From positions 1,240,001 to 1,304,000 of the forward strand of contig NZ_CP046175.1 of the NCBI RefSeq assembly GCF_009708215.1: a DNA stretch of 64,000 bases, in the 5' to 3' direction. Source of the stretch: Occultella kanbiaonis. Its GTDB lineage: Bacteria; Actinomycetota; Actinomycetes; Actinomycetales; Beutenbergiaceae. Position 1 is the stretch's first letter, and every line of letters starts with the position of its first letter. Below the pieces are notes generated by a model. It worked only from the letters and a program-made list of their open reading frames with translations. It did no database searches and was not told the origin of the DNA. A program made the position numbers and the translations under genes. This document shows positions 26,869 to 41,944 of the stretch, in pieces.

Positions 26869-27114
26869 AGAGAGGTTGCCCCAGCGAGGATCTGAACGGG
26901 TCTGGGTTGGTGCGCGTCCGCTCCTTGAGAACTCAACAGTGTGTCATATGATCGATGCCGAATAGTTTGTTTATTTGGTTTGACCAGTTGTGCCAGATGA
27001 CTGGTCGGGCCGGGTTTTGAATCGGCTTCCATTGCAGCTTTGGTTGTGGTGGGGGTTGCTTCGTAGTGTCGGTGCTTGTGGCTGCCTTTGGGTGGTTGTG
27101 GGTGCTGTTATGCA

Positions 27115-32124
<5,010 letters not shown>

Positions 32125-32209
32125 ACACAAAAAAGTCAATACCTGTGTGTTACGCGTCCACTGTGCGGTTCCCGAGATACGGTCGGGAAACCGAGAACAT
32201 CTCCATAGA

Positions 32210-32327
32210 GTTACGGCGGTCATAGCGAGGGGGAAACGCCCGGACCCATTCCGAACCCGGAAGCTAAGCCCCTCTGCGCCGATGGTACTGCGTGGGAGAC
32301 TACGTGGGAGAGTAGGACGCCGCCGGA
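32210..32327 (+). rRNA. rrf: 5S ribosomal RNA
   Basis: About 118 nt, starting GTTACGGCGGTCATAGCG and ending GGACGCCGCCGGA; the two ends pair to form helix I. It contains CCCGGACCCATTCCGAACCC. It lies 85 bp after 23S. Confidence 0.95.
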
Positions 32328-32338
32328 CAACACTTAGA

Positions 32339-32369
32339 CAAGGGCCACCCCACACCGGGGTGGCCCTTG
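32339..32369 (+). terminator. rRNA operon terminator 1
   Basis: CAAGGGCCACCCC (32339-32351) and GGGGTGGCCCTTG (32357-32369) form a perfect 13-bp stem with loop ACACC, 12 bp after 5S; a short T-run (ATTTT) follows a few bases later. Confidence 0.88.
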
Positions 32370-32456
32370 TCGCATTTTCAGGGCAGTGGAGACCGTGGCG
32401 GGCTCGTCGAGCTGCGGCCGACCCCCGAGGCGGGATGACACATCGTCGTATTCTGA

Positions 32457-32484
32457 GGCCACTCCCAACAGGGGGTGGCCTTTT
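32457..32484 (+). terminator. rRNA operon terminator 2
   Basis: GGCCACTCCC (32457-32466) pairs with GGGGGTGGCC (32471-32480) with one T-G wobble and loop AACA, followed directly by TTTT. A canonical intrinsic terminator that backs up the first, about 90 bp upstream. Confidence 0.88.
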
Positions 32485-32619
32485 GTCGTCGGCGGTTGTG
32501 GGGCGTGGCTGCCGTACCGCCACCGGCACCCATTCGGTTCGCCTCCGTCCGGCGGGGGCGGGTTGGGTGCCCGGTCCGGGGATGGCGCTCGGTGGCGTCG
32601 TCCATGGGATCTTTGTCGG

Positions 32620-33093
32620 ATGAGCGTCGCAGGAGTGGTTCGCCCGGTGCGCGCGCAGGAGCTGGCACTGGTCGCGGACCTCTACCTGGCCGCGCGGCGA
32701 GCAGCGGGACCGGCGATGCCGGCCGGCGTGCACTCCGACGCAGAGGTCCGGGCCTGGGTGGGTTCATGGGACCTGACCGACGATGACGTGCTTGGCTTCT
32801 TCGACGCGAGCGACCGCCTACGAGGATTCGCGAGACTTGCGGGCGCGCACCTCGAGGCCCTCTACGTGGACCCTGCTAGCCAGGGCGGCGGTATCGGCGG
32901 CACGCTCCTCGACGAGGCGAAACTGCTCCGCCCCGGCGGCTTCGACCTCTGGGTGTTCGTGGCGAACTCACCGGCTCAGGACTTCTACCGACGGCGTGGC
33001 CTGGTCGAGGTCGAGCGGACGGACGGTGCCGGGAACGAGGAACGGGCGCCGGACCTCAGGATGGAGTGGAGGTCCGGACGCCCGTCGGCCTGA
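32620..33093 (+). CDS. GNAT-family N-acetyltransferase
   Basis: A 157-aa acetyltransferase with unknown substrate. ATG 32620 (MSVAGVVRPVRAQEL) is the last start before the domain; earlier in-frame ATGs lie within the rRNA terminator region. The acetyl-CoA motif is LYVDPASQGGGIGGTLLDEA and the C-terminal ANSPAQDFYRRRGLVEVERT segment is typical of small GNAT enzymes. It is convergent with a broken nitroreductase gene 16 bp away. Confidence 0.8.
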   Translation: MSVAGVVRPVRAQELALVADLYLAARRAAGPAMPAGVHSDAEVRAWVGSWDLTDDDVLGFFDASDRLRGFARLAGAHLEALYVDPASQGGGIGGTLLDEAKLLRPGGFDLWVFVANSPAQDFYRRRGLVEVERTDGAGNEERAPDLRMEWRSGRPSA

Positions 33094-33109
33094 TCGCTTC
33101 TGCGGCGAG

Positions 33110-33707
33110 TCAGAGCTCGGTGTAGGTGTCCTCGAACGTCAGGCGCGCGGCCCTTTGCCGGACGCCTTCCGGCGCCGCGGCGTTGCCGACGTTGAGCACG
33201 AGGAGTGAGCGCCACCCGCTCGCCGAGAAGAACTCGGTGTCGACGCCGGTCGCGTCGAACCCGCCCATCGGCCCGACGTGCAGACCGGCGGCGCGCAAGG
33301 CGACGATCAGATAGCCGACCTGGATGAGGCCCGACTTGTGCGCCATCGACTCGCGGCGTTCGGGTGTGCTCGAGCGCGACAGCGAGCTCGGCGCGGTGCG
33401 GGGCCAGGACCGGCAGGTGCGCGTGGAAACGCGTGTCCGTCGCCGCGACGAGGGTCAGCGGTGCCGCAACGGTCTTGCTCCTGTTCCCGTCGGACATGTG
33501 CGGAGCGAGCCGTGCCCGCGCCTGCGCCGAACGGAGGGCCAGGATCCGAAGCGGGGTGATGTTCATCGCGGTCGGGCCCCACTTCATCAGGTCGTACGCC
33601 TGCTGGAGCTGGCCGTCGGTGACGGGTGGACCGTCGAAGGCACCCACCGTGTGCGCCTCGGTGAAGAGGTACTCGTACGCGGTCGGGAGCCCGGAGACAG
33701 TCGTCAT
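33110..33707 (-). pseudogene. RutE-like nitroreductase, frameshifted
   Basis: Flavin reductase family resembling malonic-semialdehyde reductase. The N-terminal frame from ATG 33707 runs MTTVSGLPTAYEYLFTEAHT, KWGPTAMNITPLRIL and HMSDGNRSKTVAAPLTLVAA. After ...RAELAVALEHT, near 33355-33370, the homology moves to another frame: PERRESMAHKSGLIQVGYLI, GLHVGPMGGFDATGVDTEFF and RSLLVLNVG, ending at 33110. Deleting one C from the CCC run in CACACCCGAACG would restore a single frame of normal length (about 198 aa). It is either a recent pseudogene or a sequencing error; all family blocks are otherwise well preserved. Confidence 0.85.
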
Positions 33708-34009
33708 GGAACTTTCAATCAGATGAGCGGTCCGGGTATTCCGTTGCGATGAGGTGAGGGGAGCGACCTATTCTTGAGATCCAGTGTGGATCCCTGCTCG
33801 TGAGGGGGAGCGACGCCGGCGTCCATCGTTCCGTGGGATGAGTCGGTCGCCGCGGGAATCACACGACCGGGGGAGTTTGTTGTCCTAGGTCCGGGGCATG
33901 ATCAGGGTGGTCACCCATTCCGCGGTCGGCTCCGGCCCACTTAACGTGGAGGCAGGCGCGCGACGCGGTTGTGCACGTCACGTTGGGTAGGAACTAGACG
34001 GAGGAACTG
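33708..34009. other. Divergent intergenic region, nitroreductase remnant and dedA
   Basis: About 300 bp without a gene. It should hold both promoters. Only a TATTCT box at 33769-33774 and the dedA Shine-Dalgarno GGAGGA (34000-34005) stand out; no palindromic operator is obvious. Confidence 0.4.
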
Positions 34010-34693
34010 ATGGTCGAGACGGTCCTGGCGATGGCGGCGTCGCACTGGGTCCTGCTTGCCCTGTTCCTGTTCTGCACGATCGACGGGTTCTTCCCGCCGG
34101 TGCCCAGCGAGTCTGTGGTCATCGCGTTGGCGAGCCTCGCGATCACCGGGAACGCCCCGAGCATCTGGTTGATCCTGCCCGTCGCGGCGCTCGGGGCTTT
34201 CTGCGGTGACGTGATCGCCTACCTGATCGGTACCAGGGTGCCGATCCGTCGGTTGCGGTTGTTCCGCACCCGCCGGGGTGCTCGGGCGTTGACGTGGGCG
34301 GAGACCGCTCTGCAGCGACGCGGGGGCGCGTTCATCCTCTCGGCGCGGTACATCCCGATCGGACGGGTCGCCGTCAACATGACCGCGGGTGCCGTCGGAT
34401 TCGGGTTCCGCCGGTTCGCCGGGTTCGCGGCGCTCGCGGCGGTGACCTGGTCGATCTACTCCGTGTTGCTCGGCTTCAGCGCGGGCGCGGTACTGCACGA
34501 CCACCCGGTCATCGCCGTCGTGGTTGGTGTCCTCGTCGGGCTCCTGATGGGTACGATCATCGATCTCATCATGCGTCGGCTGTTCCGCCGTTCCGGGCTC
34601 GAGCCACAGGATCCTCCGGACCAGGGTGAGAACGAGGCGGACGAGGATCCGGTGCCGGATTCCGGGTCCGGGATCCTCGAGCGCACCCCGTGA
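34010..34693 (+). CDS. DedA-family membrane protein
   Basis: Integral membrane protein of the DedA/SNARE-associated family (227 aa); members flip or carry lipids such as undecaprenyl phosphate or affect membrane homeostasis. It shows the characteristic DGFFPPVPSES motif, GAFCGDVIAYLIGT, the Arg-containing RYIPIGRVAVNMTAG and about five hydrophobic segments. The last 35 residues are a charged Asp/Glu/Pro-rich cytoplasmic tail. GGAGGA precedes the ATG by 4 nt. It is convergent with the carboxylesterase gene. Confidence 0.88.
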   Translation: MVETVLAMAASHWVLLALFLFCTIDGFFPPVPSESVVIALASLAITGNAPSIWLILPVAALGAFCGDVIAYLIGTRVPIRRLRLFRTRRGARALTWAETALQRRGGAFILSARYIPIGRVAVNMTAGAVGFGFRRFAGFAALAAVTWSIYSVLLGFSAGAVLHDHPVIAVVVGVLVGLLMGTIIDLIMRRLFRRSGLEPQDPPDQGENEADEDPVPDSGSGILERTP

Positions 34694-34706
34694 CTCGCGC
34701 CGGGGA

Positions 34707-36251
34707 TCATTCCTCGGCCACGGCCTGCAGCGCGAGCCGTTCGAAGCGGTAGGGGTCGCGCCCGGTGACGGATTCGGTGTCGAAGATGTGGGCGGTGGGC
34801 GCGGTCGGACGGAACGGATCCCACCCGACTGAACCTTCGGTGACGAACCGTACGATCTCGCCGTGCATGTGTTCGGCGAGGTGCGCCGGCGGATCCTCGC
34901 CGGCCAGCCGCGCGACCCGCTCGGCGCCGAGGACGTTCCAGGCGAACGGCAGGTCGAGGCAGTGCACCGAGCGACCACTGACCGAGGAGCGCCACCGGAA
35001 GTCCCAGAGCCACGTCGGGGCTGGGCGCGCGGATCCCGGTGTGGTCTCGCCGGGCGACTGGTCGGCCGCCGTGGTCCGGGCGAGCGCGACCTGAACGGTC
35101 GGGATCCGGAACACCCGGTTCGTGACCGCTTGGCCGAGCAGCTCCGCGGGGGAGAAGTCCGGGTAGGCGCGCGGATAGGCCCGAGCCAGCATCGTCGGCA
35201 CCCCCAGGCCGACCATCAGCGCACCGGCGAAGCCCTGGGCCAGGAATCGGTCCACGTGCGCCGTCACCCGGTTGAACTCGTGGCTGGTCGAGCCGATCAG
35301 CAGTGGTTTCGTGGCACCGGTCCCGGCGGCGAACGCCGCCAGCGGGTCCGTCGGGACGACCTCACCATCGATCACCGGCCCGAAGTCCGTGAGCGGGTCC
35401 GTCGTGCCGAGGATCCGGTGCAGGTCACGGACGGCCGACCAGAGGTCCGCCCGTTCGAGGGAACGCTCGGCGGCCACGATCGTGGCCCGCGGGACCTCAC
35501 GCCAGGCGTCCCATGTGTTCTCCACCTCGCACAGGCGGGCCATCACCGCGCCCTGTGTGACCGCGTCCGAGCCGGCGATGTCCGGCAACGGCGCCGAGTG
35601 CACCACGGCGGCGGCGAAGAGGTCCTGCGCCGCGGGCGCAGCGAGGAGGGCAAGCGTGGCGCCGCCGCCTGCGCTCTGCCCACCGAGGGTGACCCGGCCG
35701 GGGTCGCCGCCGAACGCTTCGATGTTCTCCCGGACCCACTCCAGGGCGCTCATGCAGTCCAGGAGAGCCCGGTTCTCGGGCGCGCCCGGGACGTGTCCGT
35801 ACCCCTCGAACCCGAGCCGGTAGGTGATCGCGACGGTCACCACGCCCCCGGCGTTGAAGGCGGCGCCGTCGAACCAGGGCCCACCGGGTGACCCGCCGAC
35901 GAAACCGCCGCCGTGGATCCAGACGTAGACCGGCAGTCGGGCGGCGCGGTCGAGGGTCGGGGTGAAGACGTTCAGGTTGAGGATCTCGTCCCCGGCCACG
36001 ACGGGCTCCGGGATCGAGTACGTGTCCGTGGTGGGGCCGAGGCTCGGTGTGGGGCCGTTGCTCGACGCGTCACGTACTCCGGACCAGCCCGGGTGGGGCG
36101 CCGGTCGATCGAACCGCAACGCTCCGACCGGGGCCGCCGCGTACGGGACGCCCCGGAAGGCAAGCGAACCCGGTCGCCGGACCCCGCGAACCCGGCCGGA
36201 CCGCGTGCTCGTGACCGGATCGTCGCCGTGCTCGTCGATGGGCGCCGCCAT
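34707..36251 (-). CDS. Type-B carboxylesterase
   Basis: A serine esterase of 514 aa, related to p-nitrobenzyl esterase. It shows the N-terminal GVPYAAAPVGALRF block, NLNVFTPT, the oxyanion hole HGGGFVGGS and the nucleophile GGQSAGGGATL (Ser); VHCLDLPFAWNVLG carries the likely His region. No signal peptide is present, so it is cytoplasmic. It starts 3 bp after coaA and is probably transcribed with it, although the functions are unrelated. Confidence 0.9.
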   Translation of the reverse strand: MAAPIDEHGDDPVTSTRSGRVRGVRRPGSLAFRGVPYAAAPVGALRFDRPAPHPGWSGVRDASSNGPTPSLGPTTDTYSIPEPVVAGDEILNLNVFTPTLDRAARLPVYVWIHGGGFVGGSPGGPWFDGAAFNAGGVVTVAITYRLGFEGYGHVPGAPENRALLDCMSALEWVRENIEAFGGDPGRVTLGGQSAGGGATLALLAAPAAQDLFAAAVVHSAPLPDIAGSDAVTQGAVMARLCEVENTWDAWREVPRATIVAAERSLERADLWSAVRDLHRILGTTDPLTDFGPVIDGEVVPTDPLAAFAAGTGATKPLLIGSTSHEFNRVTAHVDRFLAQGFAGALMVGLGVPTMLARAYPRAYPDFSPAELLGQAVTNRVFRIPTVQVALARTTAADQSPGETTPGSARPAPTWLWDFRWRSSVSGRSVHCLDLPFAWNVLGAERVARLAGEDPPAHLAEHMHGEIVRFVTEGSVGWDPFRPTAPTAHIFDTESVTGRDPYRFERLALQAVAEE

Positions 36252-36254
36252 GGT

Positions 36255-37238
36255 TCAGATCTTCCGGAGACGGAACCGGCTGAGCCGGTGGTCCGCGTCC
36301 TTGCTCAGCACGAGGGTCGCGCGCCCGCGCGTGGGCAGGACGTTCTCGACGAGGTTCGGACCGTTGATGCTCTCCCAGATCTGTCCGGCCCGCCGACGCG
36401 CCTGGTCGTCGTCGAGGTCGGCGTACCGGTGGAAGTACGAGTCCGGGTTCGAGAAGGACGTCTGCCGCAGGTCGAGGAAGCGCTCGATGTACCACCGGCG
36501 GATGTCCTCGGTGGCCGCGTCGATGTAGATCGAGAAGTCGAAGAAGTCGCTGACGGCGAGCGACGACTCACCATCGGCGCTGACCCGGGCCGGAGCGAGC
36601 ACGTTCAGTCCCTCGACGATCAGCACCTCGGGGCTACGCACCACCACGCGGCGGTCGTGCACGATGTCGTAGCGCACGTGGTCGTAGACGGGGGCGGTGA
36701 CCTGTTCGGTCCCGGCCTTCACCTCGATCAGGAAGTCCAGGAGCCCGCGCCGGTCGTAGGACTCCGGGAAGCCCTTGCGTTCCATCAGGCCGCGGCGTTC
36801 GAGCTCGGCGTTCGGGTACAGGAAGCCGTCGGTGGTGACGAGTTCCACGCGTGGGGTCTCCGGCCAGCGGCGCAACATCTCGCGTAGGACGCGGGCCGCC
36901 GTGGACTTGCCGACGGCGACGGACCCGGCGACCCCGATCACGAACGGCGTGCGGTGGGCGGGCTCACCGAGGAACGTGGACGTGGTGGCACGCAGCCGCT
37001 GGGAGGCGGCCACGTACAGGGTGAGGAGCCGGGACAGCGGGCGGTACCCGGTGTCGACCTCGGCCAGGTCGATCGGGTCACCGAGCCCGCGGAGGTTCTC
37101 GATGTCGGCCGCGGTCAGGGGCAGCGGTGTGGAGGCGGACAGCCGGCTCCAGGCGGCCCGGTCGAACTCCACGAACGGAGAACCGGAGGCGCTCGGCAAC
37201 GGCTGGAACCGTGTGACGTCGGGAAGGACCACGCCCAT
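36255..37238 (-). CDS. coaA: Type I pantothenate kinase
   Basis: First enzyme of coenzyme A synthesis (327 aa): pantothenate + ATP to 4'-phosphopantothenate. ATG at 37238 ([15 protein letters not shown]) was chosen; the frame stays open far upstream through glmS on the opposite strand, which is a shadow. It contains [19 protein letters not shown], the P-loop [21 protein letters not shown], the [19 protein letters not shown] segment and VIVEGLNVL-like ([10 protein letters not shown]). It is divergent from glmS across 78 bp and leads into the esterase. Confidence 0.96.
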   Translation of the reverse strand: MGVVLPDVTRFQPLPSASGSPFVEFDRAAWSRLSASTPLPLTAADIENLRGLGDPIDLAEVDTGYRPLSRLLTLYVAASQRLRATTSTFLGEPAHRTPFVIGVAGSVAVGKSTAARVLREMLRRWPETPRVELVTTDGFLYPNAELERRGLMERKGFPESYDRRGLLDFLIEVKAGTEQVTAPVYDHVRYDIVHDRRVVVRSPEVLIVEGLNVLAPARVSADGESSLAVSDFFDFSIYIDAATEDIRRWYIERFLDLRQTSFSNPDSYFHRYADLDDDQARRRAGQIWESINGPNLVENVLPTRGRATLVLSKDADHRLSRFRLRKI

Positions 37239-37303
37239 ACTCTCCCACCCCACCGTGATCCACGCCGCACACGGGACGAGCCGGGAACGGGCCCAGCGGC
37301 GGA

Positions 37304-37309
37304 TACTCT
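37304..37309 (+). promoter_or_regulatory. -10 box, leaderless start of glmS
   Basis: TACTCT is followed by 7 nt and ATG 37317, with no Shine-Dalgarno (GTCCAC precedes the ATG). This fits a leaderless transcript. Confidence 0.55.
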
Positions 37310-37316
37310 GGTCCAC

Positions 37317-39176
<1,860 letters not shown>

Positions 39177-39184
39177 GGGACGCG

Positions 39185-39535
39185 GTGATCGTCGGCGTTG
39201 GCATCGACGTGGTGGACGTGGCCCGCTTCCTCGCCACCCTCGAACGCACGCCACGGTTGCGCGAGCGACTGTTCACACCGGCCGAACGCGACCTCCCGCC
39301 CGCCTCGCTCGCAGCCCGCTTCGCGGCCAAGGAGGCGATCGCCAAGGCCCTCGGCGCCCCCGGCGGCATGAGCTGGCAGGACGCCACCGTGCACCGGGTC
39401 ACCGGTGGCGCCCCGGTCGTCGACCTGACCGGGTCGGTCGCGGCCGTCGCGGACCGCCTCGGCATCACCTCCTGGCACCTGTCGATCTCCCACGACGCCG
39501 GAATCGCCTCGGCGGTAGCGGTCGCCGAACGATGA
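39185..39535 (+). CDS. acpS: Holo-[acyl-carrier-protein] synthase
   Basis: Transfers 4'-phosphopantetheine from CoA to ACP (116 aa). It has the family signatures [11 protein letters not shown] (metal Asp) and [14 protein letters not shown], and the C-terminal [22 protein letters not shown] start with GGGGA upstream, 8 bp after glmS. The CoA precursor enzyme CoaA is encoded just upstream on the other strand. Its stop overlaps the next gene by ATGA. Confidence 0.95.
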   Translation: MIVGVGIDVVDVARFLATLERTPRLRERLFTPAERDLPPASLAARFAAKEAIAKALGAPGGMSWQDATVHRVTGGAPVVDLTGSVAAVADRLGITSWHLSISHDAGIASAVAVAER

Positions 39536-40098
39536 CGGTGCCGCCATCCGCCCCGGACCCCGCGTCGGCATCGGACGCGCGTCCGGAGCGGGCCGCCGCC
39601 CGTGCCACGATCCGTGTCGCGACGCGCGATGACCTGCCCACCGTCGCGGCGATCCTCGAGCCGTACGTGACCGGTACCGCCGTGACGTTCGACGAGGACC
39701 CGCCGTCGCCCGACGCGTGGGCCGCGCGCCTCGCGGACCTCGCGGCCCGCGGACTGCCGTTCCTCGTGGCCGACGATGCCGGCACCGTCGTCGGATACGC
39801 CTACGCCACCCCCTGGCGGCCCAAGGACTCCTACCGGTACACGGTCGAGGACACCATCTACATCGCTCCCGTGGCCCAGGGCCGCGGGGTGGGGACCCGG
39901 CTCCTGTCCGCACTGCTCGACGCCTGCTCACTCGCCGGCGTGCGGCAGGTCATCGCCGTGGTCGCCGACGATCCCGCCGCAGCCGGTTCACTGCCCCTGC
40001 ACCGACGCCTCGGCTTCGAGGTGGTCGGCGTGCTGCGTGACGTCGGAGTCAAGCACGGCCACAGCGTGAGCACGATGCTGTTGCAGCGCTCGCTCTGA
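39532..40098 (+). CDS. GNAT N-acetyltransferase, Pat/MnaT type
   Basis: A 188-aa enzyme resembling phosphinothricin/methionine-sulfone acetyltransferases. After a 25-residue extension the domain runs [54 protein letters not shown] and the CoA loop [17 protein letters not shown], ending [20 protein letters not shown]. It is coupled to acpS by an ATGA overlap. Substrate is likely an amino-acid analogue; this is inferred from the family only. Confidence 0.85.
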   Translation: MTVPPSAPDPASASDARPERAAARATIRVATRDDLPTVAAILEPYVTGTAVTFDEDPPSPDAWAARLADLAARGLPFLVADDAGTVVGYAYATPWRPKDSYRYTVEDTIYIAPVAQGRGVGTRLLSALLDACSLAGVRQVIAVVADDPAAAGSLPLHRRLGFEVVGVLRDVGVKHGHSVSTMLLQRSL

Positions 40099-40168
40099 GT
40101 GACGGCACGAGGGGCGTCGACCAGCTCGGGGCGGTTCCGTCCCGCCGTCGGGTATGCGGGCAGCACCG

Positions 40169-40236
40169 CCCGAGGACGACCGCGGAATCCTGGCACACTG
40201 AGACGGTGGATCCAGGCATGAACCGCCCGGCCGACG
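40169..40236 (+). repeat. Copy 1 of a duplicated nnrD-alr junction
   Basis: About 68 bp that match 41873-41944, with 22 bp identical (40180-40201 against 41884-41905) and further matches on both sides. At the other copy this DNA encodes the C-terminus of the NAD(P)HX repair enzyme and the N-terminus of alanine racemase. Here it precedes a 28-codon frame (GTG 40206 to TGA 40292) whose start resembles alr and whose stop overlaps the next gene by ATGA. CACACT (40194-40199) lies 6 nt before that GTG, as in the alr copy. Confidence 0.8.
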
Positions 40237-40292
40237 CCGCAGGCACCGGCCGCGACACGGCGCGGCACCGGACGGTGGTGGCTCGGCGATGA
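40206..40292 (+). CDS. Possible 28-aa leader peptide upstream of the NAD(P)HX repair gene
   Basis: A short frame starting at GTG 40206 in the same context as the alr start (MDPGMNRPADAAG against MESGVNVPPGDAG). It ends by overlapping the ATG at 40289. It could be a translated leader that couples translation of the next gene, or just a remnant of duplication. Evidence is limited to the duplication, the CACACT box 6 nt upstream and the ATGA overlap. Confidence 0.3.
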   Translation: MDPGMNRPADAAGTGRDTARHRTVVARR

Positions 40293-41905
40293 GGCGCGCC
40301 TACCCGGCCGAGGCGATCCGGGCCGCGGAGGCCCCGGCGCTCGCGGCGGGCGAACCGCTCATGGAACGGGCCGCGTACGCGGTCGCGACAGCGGTCGTCG
40401 CCGAGGCCCGACGGCGTCGCCTCGCTCTGGTCGGTGCCCGCGCCCTGGTCCTCGTCGGGGGTGGGAACAACGGCGGCGACGGCCTGTTCGCGGCCGCCCA
40501 CCTCGCCCGCCGTGGGCTCGTCGTGACCGCCGCGCTGCTGCGCGAGCGGGTGCACCCCGAAGGGCTCGCCGCCGCACGGCGGGCCGGGGTGCGGCTCCTC
40601 CCCGTGCCCGGGGACGGTGCCAAGGGCAGCACCGGCGTGCCGGCGCCCGGTCTCGCGCCCGTGCTCGTCGTCGCGGACGAGGCGGACATCTGGATCGACG
40701 CGATCGCCGGGATCGGGCTGACCGGTGGCCTGCGCGGGGTGTCGGGCGCTCTCGTCGCGGCCCTGAACGAGCGCCGCGAGCGGTCCGCCGTCGAACCGCT
40801 CGTCGTGGCCGTCGACGTGCCGAGCGGCGTCGAGTCCGACGTCGGCTCGGTGCCGGGCGAGGCGGTCCGGGCGGACGTCACGGTCACGATGATCGGGCTC
40901 AAGCCCGCGCTGCTGCTGCCGCCCGCCGCGGCCTGTGCGGGCCGGGTCGAACTCGTCGACCTCGGCCTGGCCGAGGCCCTCGCCGCCCGGCCGGCACCGG
41001 TGCGCCGGCTGCTCGGGGCGGACGTCGCCGATCTGTGGCAGGTCCCCGGACCAGCCGACCACAAGTACACCCGGGGCGTGGTCGGGCTGCTGGCTGGTTC
41101 GGCCGCGTACCCCGGGGCCGCCGTGCTCGCCAGCAGCGGTGCGCTGCGGACCGGCTGCGGGATGGTCCGTTACCTGGGACCCGAGGGGGCGGCCCGGATG
41201 GTGCTGGCCAGGCACCCCGAGGTGGTCACCGCGGCGGGCCGGGTGCAGGCCATGGTCCTCGGCCCCGGGATCGCCGTCGGAGCGCCCGTCCCGGAGTCCG
41301 CCAGCCGGGCGCTGGCGGACTCCGAGGTCGCCCTGGTCGTGGACGCCGGGGGACTGGACTGGCTCCCGACGGACCCGACGGCGCTCGCCGGCCGCCGGGT
41401 CGTGCTCACTCCGCACGCGGGCGAACTCGCCCGGCTCCTGACAGCGCGTGGCGGTGGCCCGGTCGAGCGGTCCACGATCGAGGCGGATCCGGCCCGGTGG
41501 GCGCAGCGGGCCACCGAGCTCACCGGGGCGACGGTGCTGCTCAAGGGCGCAGTCAGCGTGGTGGCGCAGCCCGGCGGCCCGGTGTTCAGCCAGTCCGACG
41601 GCACCGGCTGGCTGGCCACGGCAGGATCCGGGGACGTCCTCGCCGGCATCCTCGGCGCCCTGCTGGCGGGCTCCGATGCCCCGGCCGGCGAACTGGCCGC
41701 CGCCGCCGCCCTGGTGCACGGGCGTGCCGGGGTGTGGGCTGCCCGGAACCGGAGCGGTTCGGCACGGGGTCCGAGCCCGGCTGGTGACCTGCGCTCGGCG
41801 ACCGGTCGGGGTCCCCTCGACGACCGGGACCCGGGTGCCCCGATCACGGCCTCGGACATCGCCGCGGCCGTTCCCGAGGTCGTCCGCGGAATCCTGGCAC
41901 ACTGA
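40289..41905 (+). CDS. nnr: Bifunctional NAD(P)H-hydrate epimerase/dehydratase
   Basis: Repairs damaged NAD(P)HX (538 aa). The N-terminal epimerase (YjeF-N) has the GGGNNGGDGLFAAAHLARRG loop and DAIAGIGLTGGLRG, and the C-terminal dehydratase (ribokinase-like) shows HKYTRGVVGLLAGSAAYPGA, ALRTGCGMVRYLG, LTPHAGELARLL and WLATAGSGDVLAGILGALLAG. ATG 40289; no clear Shine-Dalgarno, consistent with coupling to the short frame above. Its last 30 bp are part of the duplicated element at 41873-41944. It is followed at once by alr, as in many actinobacteria. Confidence 0.93.
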   Translation: MRRAYPAEAIRAAEAPALAAGEPLMERAAYAVATAVVAEARRRRLALVGARALVLVGGGNNGGDGLFAAAHLARRGLVVTAALLRERVHPEGLAAARRAGVRLLPVPGDGAKGSTGVPAPGLAPVLVVADEADIWIDAIAGIGLTGGLRGVSGALVAALNERRERSAVEPLVVAVDVPSGVESDVGSVPGEAVRADVTVTMIGLKPALLLPPAAACAGRVELVDLGLAEALAARPAPVRRLLGADVADLWQVPGPADHKYTRGVVGLLAGSAAYPGAAVLASSGALRTGCGMVRYLGPEGAARMVLARHPEVVTAAGRVQAMVLGPGIAVGAPVPESASRALADSEVALVVDAGGLDWLPTDPTALAGRRVVLTPHAGELARLLTARGGGPVERSTIEADPARWAQRATELTGATVLLKGAVSVVAQPGGPVFSQSDGTGWLATAGSGDVLAGILGALLAGSDAPAGELAAAAALVHGRAGVWAARNRSGSARGPSPAGDLRSATGRGPLDDRDPGAPITASDIAAAVPEVVRGILAH

Positions 41906-41944
41906 TCCGGTGGAATCTGGAGTGAACGTGCCGCCCGGCGACGC
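41873..41944 (+). repeat. Copy 2 of the duplicated nnrD-alr junction
   Basis: The functional copy: it spans the end of the repair-enzyme gene and the start of alr. It matches 40169-40236. It contains CACACT (41898-41903), 6 nt before GTG 41910, a possible leaderless -10 for alr. Confidence 0.8.

Larger units (their letters stand above)
26470..27114 (+). other. rRNA operon promoter and leader region
   Basis: About 645 bp without a gene. Two promoters lie at 26638-26666 and 26839-26868. The leader contains CTTGAGAACTCAACAG near 26924-26940, a box-A/processing motif typical of actinobacterial rRNA leaders; a similar CTTGAGAACTGCACAG occurs near 28960 in the 16S-23S spacer. The last 100 bp before 16S are GT-rich and probably part of the RNase III stem. 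Confidence 0.7.
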
